This document shows positions 7,538 to 12,888 of a stretch of DNA of 12,888 nt, in pieces. This DNA comes from Nitrosotalea sp. (GTDB taxonomy: Archaea; Halobacteriota; Syntropharchaeia; Alkanophagales; Methanospirareceae). The translations under genes and the position numbers were made by a program. The stretch covers positions 1-12,888 of the forward strand of contig DYFG01000010.1 in the NCBI GenBank assembly GCA_020725315.1. The letters run 5' to 3'. How positions within the stretch are numbered: the stretch's first letter is position 1; each line of letters begins with the position of its first letter. Below the pieces are notes generated by a model that was not told the origin of the DNA, did not search any database, and saw only the letters and a list, made by a program, of their open reading frames with translations.

Positions 7538-7612
7538 CGGACGCGACGGGATTTGAACCCGTGATCTTCCGGTCCGAAGCCGGATGCCTTGTCCATACTA
7601 GGCCACGCGCCC
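7538..7612 (-). tRNA. tRNA-Arg(TCG)
   Basis: This is a 75-nt cloverleaf on the minus strand. The acceptor GGGCGCG pairs with CGCGTCC (one G-T pair), the D stem is GCCT/AGGC, the anticodon stem TCCGG/CCGGA encloses loop CTTCGGA with anticodon TCG (7575-7577), and the T arm is ACGGG TTCAAAT CCCGT. The discriminator is G, and no CCA is encoded. No intron is seen. It reads CGA codons. No convincing TATA box is visible just upstream, so it may be processed from a transcript that continues from the ureohydrolase region into the decarboxylase gene. Confidence 0.95.
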
Positions 7613-7687
7613 ATTGCCTTGTATTCTCCAGTACGTCCTTCTAATTTTCCTTCTTTTTCTTCTGGTTCAAAATCTTCCCTACTTGCT

Positions 7688-7822
7688 TTAGCCACATCGA
7701 TATGTCCACACAAACAGATTTGAAAATTTCTCGTTCTTTTCAAAAGTTACAACAAGTGAAGGCCTATCAAATTGAGAGTATGGTTCAGCTAAAACATCCT
7801 CATCCTTAAAGTAATGATTCAT
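7688..7822 (-). CDS. Orphan 44-codon reading frame coupled to the ureohydrolase gene
   Basis: An ATG overlaps the ureohydrolase stop (ATGA at 7819-7822), a classic coupling arrangement, and GGAGG lies 12 nt upstream. The 44-residue product contains DRPSLVVTFEKNEKFSNLFVW and ends at TAA; I recognise no family. In the +1 frame a lysine/glutamate-rich stretch of about 27 codons (including REDFEPEEKEGKLEGRTGEY) continues almost to tRNA-Arg. The pair may therefore be one frameshifted gene of about 70 codons, or a remnant. The remaining space up to the tRNA shows nothing else. Confidence 0.35.
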   Translation of the reverse strand: MNHYFKDEDVLAEPYSQFDRPSLVVTFEKNEKFSNLFVWTYRCG

Positions 7823-9141
7823 TTGCGAACATATCCTCCACTCCTATTATGAGTTTTAAGATAAGTTCCTATCGTCTCCCAAATAACTCTTACTGATGTA
7901 ACGCCTGAAATGTTTCCTATATTCCTATCAGGTGCAGTTTCAACGACATCAAGTCCATATAATTTGATCTCTTTTTCTGAGACTACTTGATGTAACAAGT
8001 CTATTAATTCTCTTCCTGACAGACCCCCTATATCTGGTGTGCCAGTGCCTGGTATAAGTCCAGCATCAAGCACATCAATGTCTACTGATATGTACAAATA
8101 TATATTTCCTTTATCATTGGATAATCTTAACCATTCTCTTATTTTGTTAAAAGAGTTGTTTACATCCCTATAACGACATATTTCATCTGCTTCATAATCT
8201 TTATCTAAACCACCCATTTTTAACCATTTTATTTTATATTCCTTCCTTGTTTCTCTTTCTTCTTCTTCTATGTCTCTTACACCGATTTGGATAATTCTTC
8301 CGTCTGGATGTGATTCAAGATTGTTATAGAGATGTTCTGCGACTCGTGTGGCTTGAGATGCATGGGTCTTTTCCAGTCCACTTCTGCGTTTGAGGAGGTC
8401 AGGATGGGCGTCAAAGTATATAACAAAAAAGTTATCCCTCTCGTTATCATCCAAGGAATCAAAAACGGCCTTTATACAAGGGAAAGATATCCCATGTCCA
8501 CCTCCAATTATAACTGGAATCGGGTTTTTACTTCCGTAAGTTGGTGACATGTTAGGTAAAATGGTATTCATCTGAGGAATTTTGTATCCAAGCATCCATT
8601 TTAAAGTCCATTCTATCCTTTGGATATTTCCCGTCCATTTTGGTGGTATCTCTTTGTCTTGAAGATACTGATGGTATTGAATTCTATAAATATCATCTTC
8701 TTTCCACATATCCTCATCAAGAACGTATGGGTGGACCTCAACATCACCAATATCACAAATTCTAAAACTCGAAAGGTCACAGTTGTATTCTGTATAAGGA
8801 GAAAATTGGAATGATGCATCCCGTATGGCTCGTGGACCAAATCTTGCTCCATGCCTATATTCAACGTCAATGTCTGTTGGTATGCCGACTATGACTACAT
8901 CAGATTTTTCAAGTTGTTTTTTAATATTGTAAAGGTACTTAAACCAAAAAAGCTTTCTTTTAACTAATTCATCTTCAGCATTCATTCTCAATTCTTCTGG
9001 GAAAATCCCGAGTGTATCATCTATAATTCCACCCCATGGACGACCATGCCCATGGTTTGGTGGGACTATGGGTATCCTATACTTTGAACTAATAGCCAAT
9101 CTTCGTTCATCTAAACTCTCGAAAAATATGCTATCATCCAT
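7819..9141 (-). CDS. Arginase/agmatinase-family ureohydrolase with extra segments
   Basis: This is a binuclear manganese amidinohydrolase of the ureohydrolase fold, which cleaves guanidino compounds such as arginine or agmatine to urea and an amine. Visible motifs are HGARFGPRAIRDAS (97-110), GGGHGIS with metal ligand H216, FDAHPDL (D244, H246, D248), THAS with H260, SVDIDVLD (D354, D356) and E401. At 440 aa it is well above the usual 300-350: about 80 residues precede the first core strand, and about 40 extra residues lie between DIGDVEVH (130-137) and H216. The usual GGDHS is GGGHG and the usual DP after the last metal motif is DA; the ligands themselves are intact, so activity is expected. 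The start has GGGAG (9149-9153) at 7-nt spacing, 4 nt after the RAM gene. Substrate cannot be decided: agmatine, arginine and other guanidino acids are all possible. Confidence 0.85.
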   Translation of the reverse strand: MDDSIFFESLDERRLAISSKYRIPIVPPNHGHGRPWGGIIDDTLGIFPEELRMNAEDELVKRKLFWFKYLYNIKKQLEKSDVVIVGIPTDIDVEYRHGARFGPRAIRDASFQFSPYTEYNCDLSSFRICDIGDVEVHPYVLDEDMWKEDDIYRIQYHQYLQDKEIPPKWTGNIQRIEWTLKWMLGYKIPQMNTILPNMSPTYGSKNPIPVIIGGGHGISFPCIKAVFDSLDDNERDNFFVIYFDAHPDLLKRRSGLEKTHASQATRVAEHLYNNLESHPDGRIIQIGVRDIEEEERETRKEYKIKWLKMGGLDKDYEADEICRYRDVNNSFNKIREWLRLSNDKGNIYLYISVDIDVLDAGLIPGTGTPDIGGLSGRELIDLLHQVVSEKEIKLYGLDVVETAPDRNIGNISGVTSVRVIWETIGTYLKTHNRSGGYVRK

Positions 9142-9145
9142 TTTT

Positions 9146-9415
9146 TCACTCCCAAGGGTAATCTCTGCATGCTCCTACGTATGTTAAAGAGTCTTTAATT
9201 CCACTATTTTCGATCTTTCTTAACTTTGTGACAACTCTATCGAGAGAATCTAAACTATCGAAAGAAATTTCTACCAAAATATCCCAAGTACCATAAATCG
9301 GATTTGCATATTCTATTTTTGCATCTTTAAATTCTTCCTTTCGTATCTTCTTTATAAAATCCCACTCTTGTCCTTCTTTTACTTTCACAAGCATGTATGC
9401 TTTATAGTACTTCAT
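9146..9415 (-). CDS. Second stand-alone RAM (Lrp/AsnC ligand-binding) domain protein
   Basis: The 89-residue product has a first strand YKAYMLVKVKEGQ, a helix, the diagnostic YGTWDILVEISF, a second helix (LDRVVTKLRKI) and a closing strand DSLTYVGA. No DNA-binding domain is present. It shares the G-x-W-D-I-[VL]-V core with the RAM protein at 4617-4838 but is otherwise different, so the two are not a recent duplication. GAGAGGG (9421-9427) precedes the ATG by 5 nt. It heads a unit with the ureohydrolase 4 nt downstream, so an amino-acid-sensing role linked to that enzyme or to a full Lrp partner is likely, by inference. Confidence 0.83.
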   Translation of the reverse strand: MKYYKAYMLVKVKEGQEWDFIKKIRKEEFKDAKIEYANPIYGTWDILVEISFDSLDSLDRVVTKLRKIENSGIKDSLTYVGACRDYPWE

Positions 9416-9427
9416 TTCAACCCTCTC

Positions 9428-9445
9428 GATTAATTATTATTAATC
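9428..9445. promoter_or_regulatory. Perfect 7-bp palindrome, candidate operator
   Basis: GATTAATTATTATTAATC is two inverted 7-mers around TATT. It lies between the candidate TATA box and the ribosome binding site of the RAM-ureohydrolase unit, where a repressor would block initiation. It is very AT-rich, so chance is not excluded. Confidence 0.35.
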
Positions 9446-9453
9446 TTTTAAAT
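9445..9453 (-). promoter_or_regulatory. Possible TATA box for the RAM-ureohydrolase unit
   Basis: ATTTAAAAG on the minus strand lies about 34 nt before the RAM start in the 50-nt gap after argS. It would give a leader of only several bases. Confidence 0.4.
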
Positions 9454-9465
9454 GTGGTATCACTC

Positions 9466-11490
9466 TCACATCTCCTCTAAAAGAGTCAATCCTAAGGTAT
9501 CATGGACATTTTCCATTACTATTTTCGATGCCTTCACCAATCCCAGTCTTGCCTCTTGAATATTTCTGTTTTCTTCACTTAGAACAGGGGATGTCGTGTA
9601 AAATTTATTGAGATAATTGGCGAGCATATAAGCATATCTTGTTATAATGGATGGATCTAAATTACTTATAGCATTTTCTATCTGGTCTGGAAACATAGCA
9701 AGATGCTTTATCAAATTTTTCTCGTCTACAGTGGTTAATAAACCATAGTTTTGGTTCTCTGCTCTCACCCCTTTTTCCTCGGCTTTTCTGAGTATACTCG
9801 ATAATCTAACATGAGCATATTGGATGTATGGTGCTGTATCACCCTCGAAGTTCAAAACTTCATCCCATTTAAATATAATCTCTTTGCTTGGAATTTGATT
9901 CGCAAGAGCATATCTTACAGCACTTATTCCAACTGCCTCAGAGACTTTTCTTTTCTTTTCTTCCGAGAAATCGCTCCTCCTTTTATCGACTTCTTTATAT
10001 GCTAATCTAACTGCTTCATCAAGTATATCATCTACTGCAATCCAAATACCTTTCCTACCACTCATTCTACCAGTTTCCATTCTGACATGTGCATATCCAA
10101 AATGACGAGAATTATTATACTCATTGAGGTGTCCGCATATCTTCAAAGCAGTATAAACACATTCCTGATCATAACTTTGTTCAGTTCCAATAACATTTAT
10201 AACCAAATCTGCTCTCGCAAATCTATTCATACCTTTACCCCCTGGTGAAGAAGTCCAAAGAAGCTGTCCATTTGGTTGGGAATTCCATTCTTCGTATTTC
10301 ATGTCTTTATTTAACAAGCCAAATTTCCACATTTGAAGTGCTATATCTTTTGCCACATAAGTTGGGACTCCATTAGATCTTATTAAAACTTTGTCTGGTT
10401 CTTTCATATTCCAAAATAATTTTATTGCTTTTCCATCATCTGGATTATCATCAAGATATTTTTTGATTGCCAATATCCAACATCCCTTATAAGGTCCTTC
10501 ATCTGGATTCACTACATAAGGACTACTCTTTATTTTATCCATTGCCTCCTCAAATAAACCCGCTCCAACAATGTCGCTTTCCCAGGTTAATAAATCATAA
10601 AAGATATTTAGCTTATAAGCAATCTTAAGTTGATCTCTTACGCATTTTGCAACAATATTTCTATAAACACCTTTTTCAACGTCATGCATCACATAATTAA
10701 TACCTTCATTAATTTTTTCGATAATATCTAAAAGATTTAATATGCCATCTCTCTTGCGTTCTAGTTTCATTAACTCTTGTGCATTATCGGTACTAAAAAT
10801 TTTCTTATCTATATCCTCTAACTCCTCTTTCAGATGCCCCTCCTGTCCAAGTATTTTATAAATATGCACATAAATATCACCCATCCAACGATCTATCTTT
10901 TTATCTTCCGGTAAGGTTTCGCCAAATAAATTCATTGCATAAATCGTATCTGCAACCTGTTTCCCAGTATCGTCAATATAATTTTGAACTTCTACATTAT
11001 AACCTGCCCTTCTGTATATCCTTGCCAGGGTGTCGCCAAGTACGGCATTTCTAGCGTGTCCTACGTGCCACGGTTTATTGGGGTTTACAGATGTGTGCTC
11101 TATTAATATTTTTTCATCCGATTTCTTTTCAATTTCACCAAATTTCTTTCCCAGATTTTTTATTGTGTTAATAACTAAGGTGTTGAATCTCTCTGTATTT
11201 ATAAAGAAGTTACCGTATCCATCCACAGCTTCTGCTTTACTAATTAATTTATGGACTTCAGGATTGTAATACTTTATTATCTCTCGTGATATATCCATTA
11301 GATTCTTTTTTAGTTTCGATGCGAGAGTAAATGCTATGGAAGTAGAAAGATCGCCAAATTCTGGGTTTGGAGGATATTCTAACAATATCTCCGATACAGG
11401 TATTGAAATATTATTTGATTCTAAAAAAGCGCTGATTACTGCCTTAATTTCTTTTCTAAATTCTTCATTTGGATTAACTTTTGCTGACAT
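9466..11490 (-). CDS. argS: Arginyl-tRNA synthetase
   Basis: This class I synthetase charges tRNA-Arg with arginine in the cytosol. The 674-aa product has an N-terminal ArgS-specific domain (about 1-120, with PPNPEFGDLST), the ATP site VNPNKPWHVGHARNAVLGD with HVGH at 142-145, QNYIDDTGKQVAD, a KMSKS-equivalent loop GRMSGRKG (474-481), and the C-terminal anticodon-binding helical domain (from about 545: NFEGDTAPYIQYAHVRLS) ending LGLTLLEEM. It is somewhat longer than most ArgS proteins, with extra helical sequence around 200-260. The start ATG overlaps the end of argG by 17 bp and has AAGGA about 4 nt upstream, so the two are translated as a unit. Placing the charging enzyme after the biosynthetic gene and near an arginine tRNA links arginine supply with its use. 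Confidence 0.96.
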   Translation of the reverse strand: MSAKVNPNEEFRKEIKAVISAFLESNNISIPVSEILLEYPPNPEFGDLSTSIAFTLASKLKKNLMDISREIIKYYNPEVHKLISKAEAVDGYGNFFINTERFNTLVINTIKNLGKKFGEIEKKSDEKILIEHTSVNPNKPWHVGHARNAVLGDTLARIYRRAGYNVEVQNYIDDTGKQVADTIYAMNLFGETLPEDKKIDRWMGDIYVHIYKILGQEGHLKEELEDIDKKIFSTDNAQELMKLERKRDGILNLLDIIEKINEGINYVMHDVEKGVYRNIVAKCVRDQLKIAYKLNIFYDLLTWESDIVGAGLFEEAMDKIKSSPYVVNPDEGPYKGCWILAIKKYLDDNPDDGKAIKLFWNMKEPDKVLIRSNGVPTYVAKDIALQMWKFGLLNKDMKYEEWNSQPNGQLLWTSSPGGKGMNRFARADLVINVIGTEQSYDQECVYTALKICGHLNEYNNSRHFGYAHVRMETGRMSGRKGIWIAVDDILDEAVRLAYKEVDKRRSDFSEEKKRKVSEAVGISAVRYALANQIPSKEIIFKWDEVLNFEGDTAPYIQYAHVRLSSILRKAEEKGVRAENQNYGLLTTVDEKNLIKHLAMFPDQIENAISNLDPSIITRYAYMLANYLNKFYTTSPVLSEENRNIQEARLGLVKASKIVMENVHDTLGLTLLEEM

Positions 11491-12712
11491 CTTTCCTTAA
11501 CCTCAGAGTGTTACTTATTAACCTTAGAGCATTTATCTTAATAAAGCCAGCGGCATCTTTAGGGTCATAACCACCAGCGATATCCATGCTCGCCAATCCT
11601 TGATCGTATAATGATTCTGGAGACTGTCTCCCAATCACTATGACATTTCCTTTGTATAGTGCTAAACGCACACTGCCAGTTACATGTTCTTGAGATTTAT
11701 CGAAAAGGGCTCGTAAGACTTCCATCTCTGGTGAGTACCATAAGCCATAATAGATCAGTTCAGAAAATTTAGGTATCAAACTATCTCTCAGATGCATGAC
11801 CTCTCTATCCATCGTAATACCTTCGAGATCTCTATGAGCTATATGCAAAATTGTTCCAGCAGGAGTTTCATAAACACCCCTGGATTTTATTCCAACGAAA
11901 CGATTTTCTACAATATCTACTCTACCAATACCATTCTTTCCACCTATCTCGTTGAGATATTCAAATAAGCTTAAAGGTTCTTCCTTAACTGTATCATCAG
12001 TTACATTACGAACCCTGACAGGATCCCCTTTTAGGAATTCTATCTCTATTTCTGTTTCTTTATCCGGAGCATCTTTGGATGAGACAGTCATTTCAAACAT
12101 GCTCTCTCTCGGTCTTCTTGCAATATCTTCAAGCTCTCCTGCTTCAAAACTAATATGCATTAAGTTAGGATCACTACTCCAAGGCTCTTCTTTTGTCGCT
12201 CTTACAGGAATCCCTTTCGCTTTCGCATACTCAATTAAATCCTTTCTTCCCTGGAATTCGCTTAAGAATTCCTCATCTTTCCATGGTGCGATTATCTTAA
12301 TACCAGGGCTTAATGCGTGATATGTTAGCTCAAATCTTACCTGGTCGTTACCTTTCCCAGTTGCTCCATGTGCTACTGCGACTGCTCCCTCTTTTTTTGC
12401 TATTTCAATCTGCTTTTTTGCTGTGAGAGGTCTAGCGAGTGATGTTCCTAAGAGATATCTCCCTTCATAAACAGCATTCGCCCTAATTGCTGGAAAGATA
12501 AAGTCCCTAACAAATTCTTCCCTTAGATCTTCAATATACACTTTTGAAGCCCCTATCCCTATCGCTTTTTCCCTCAGAGCTTCTAAATCTTCCCTTTGCC
12601 CTAAATCAGCCGTGTATGCGACTACCTCATACCCCCTCTCTTCTAATAGCCAATGTAAAATAACAGAAGTGTCGAGTCCTCCACTATATGCGAGAACAAC
12701 TTTTCCTTTCAT
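11474..12712 (-). CDS. argG: Argininosuccinate synthase
   Basis: ArgG condenses citrulline and aspartate with ATP to argininosuccinate, the penultimate arginine step. The 412-aa length is standard. The pyrophosphate loop AYSGGLDTSV covers residues 8-17. Other family motifs are EGRYLLGTSLARPL, VAHGATGKGNDQVRFE, PWSSDPNLMHISFEAG, and NRFVGIKSRGVYETPAG with HRDLE nearby. All are intact, so the enzyme should be active. AAGGA (12716-12720) lies 3 nt before the ATG. A TATA-like TTTTTATG about 40 nt upstream gives it its own likely promoter after tRNA-Gln. Sampled G+C (about 42%) is higher than in argS, so argG may have a different history from its neighbours. Confidence 0.96.
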   Translation of the reverse strand: MKGKVVLAYSGGLDTSVILHWLLEERGYEVVAYTADLGQREDLEALREKAIGIGASKVYIEDLREEFVRDFIFPAIRANAVYEGRYLLGTSLARPLTAKKQIEIAKKEGAVAVAHGATGKGNDQVRFELTYHALSPGIKIIAPWKDEEFLSEFQGRKDLIEYAKAKGIPVRATKEEPWSSDPNLMHISFEAGELEDIARRPRESMFEMTVSSKDAPDKETEIEIEFLKGDPVRVRNVTDDTVKEEPLSLFEYLNEIGGKNGIGRVDIVENRFVGIKSRGVYETPAGTILHIAHRDLEGITMDREVMHLRDSLIPKFSELIYYGLWYSPEMEVLRALFDKSQEHVTGSVRLALYKGNVIVIGRQSPESLYDQGLASMDIAGGYDPKDAAGFIKINALRLISNTLRLRKDVSKS

Positions 12713-12749
12713 TTTTCCTTCACTCTACAAACCCATTAATTAGTTACCA

Positions 12750-12757
12750 CATAAAAA
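12750..12757 (-). promoter_or_regulatory. Possible TATA box for argG; its T-run may also end tRNA-Gln
   Basis: Minus-strand TTTTTATG lies about 40 nt before the argG start. It is part of an AAAAGCTTTT palindrome. The T5 run, 16 nt after the tRNA-Gln end, could also terminate the tRNA transcript. Confidence 0.35.
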
Positions 12758-12772
12758 GCTTTTATTATTTCA

Positions 12773-12845
12773 TAGTCCCGAGAGGATTCGAACCTCTGTC
12801 AGAGGCTCCAAAGGCCTCTATGCTTGACCACTACACCACGGGACT
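12773..12845 (-). tRNA. tRNA-Gln(TTG)
   Basis: This is a 73-nt cloverleaf. The acceptor AGTCCCG pairs with CGGGACT (A1-T72, as in archaeal glutamine tRNAs), the anticodon stem GAGGC/GCCTC encloses loop CTTTGGA with anticodon TTG (12809-12811), and the T arm is AGAGG TTCGAAT CCTCT. The discriminator is A, with no encoded CCA and no intron. It is upstream of argG on the same strand. Confidence 0.95.
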
Positions 12846-12876
12846 TCATTGTTACACTATCAATCCTCTCTTCGGC

Positions 12877-12885
12877 ATTAAAAAC
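12877..12885 (-). promoter_or_regulatory. Possible TATA box for tRNA-Gln
   Basis: Minus-strand GTTTTTAAT, preceded by AAA at the window edge, is centred about 36 nt before the tRNA 5' end, as expected for an archaeal tRNA promoter. Confidence 0.4.
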
Positions 12886-12888
12886 TTT

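Noticed and set aside
7519..7743. A 74-codon minus-strand frame whose start region (CLCGHIDVAKA) hints at a GTP-binding motif
   Set aside because: It starts at TTG, lacks the GK[ST] needed for a P-loop, and its second half is read through the tRNA-Arg gene.
8332..8870. Several 60-85-codon frames on both strands within the ureohydrolase gene
   Set aside because: All overlap the conserved ureohydrolase core in other frames and lack recognisable domains or proper starts.
9442..9471. A 9-codon frame after argS ending IPHLKD, resembling the decarboxylase C-terminus IPPHLKK
   Set aside because: It is too short to interpret; the likeness to the other gene's tail is probably chance in AT-rich sequence.

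Overview
The window reads as archaeal DNA. Both tRNA genes lack an encoded CCA end, AT-rich TATA-like boxes lie upstream of several genes, purine-rich ribosome binding sites sit close to the starts, and the CarB, ArgB, ArgS and ureohydrolase proteins resemble archaeal forms. The first 24 bases look like the 3' end of a CRISPR repeat ending in AACAAGGATTGAAAC. From memory this resembles Methanosarcina-type repeats, so a methanogen or ANME relative is a reasonable but unproven guess.

Layout. Bases 1-413 hold the repeat end, a 12-bp hairpin and a decayed-looking toxin-antitoxin remnant on the minus strand. The plus strand then carries carB (414-3644), argB (3680-4615) and a small stand-alone RAM (Lrp/AsnC ligand-binding) protein (4617-4838), followed by a T-rich terminator. 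Everything after 4890 is on the minus strand. In transcription order it is tRNA-Gln(TTG), argG, argS, a second stand-alone RAM protein, a 440-residue arginase/agmatinase-family ureohydrolase, a 44-codon orphan reading frame, tRNA-Arg(TCG), a decarboxylase of the LysA/ornithine decarboxylase fold, and a threonine-synthase-family PLP enzyme. Spacing is tight: 17-bp overlap argG/argS, 4 nt RAM/ureohydrolase, ATGA overlap ureohydrolase/orphan frame, 19 nt tRNA-Arg/decarboxylase, 1 nt decarboxylase/threonine-synthase-like gene.

How the genes fit together. CarB makes carbamoyl phosphate, ArgB commits glutamate to ornithine synthesis, ArgG makes argininosuccinate, ArgS charges arginine, and an arginine tRNA sits in the same cluster. 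The ureohydrolase and the decarboxylase would be expected to act on guanidino or basic amino compounds. The decarboxylase lacks several residues that define diaminopimelate decarboxylase and has ornithine-decarboxylase-like replacements. My main hypothesis is therefore an arginine-centred locus with an unassigned branch (ureohydrolase, basic amino acid decarboxylase and threonine-synthase-like enzyme), perhaps tuned by two RAM sensors. argC, argJ, argD, argF, argH and carA are not in the window.

Base composition changes sharply at the carB/argB junction. Sampled carB lines are about 50% G+C. Sampled argB and argS lines range from about 25 to 45%, and argG is about 42%.
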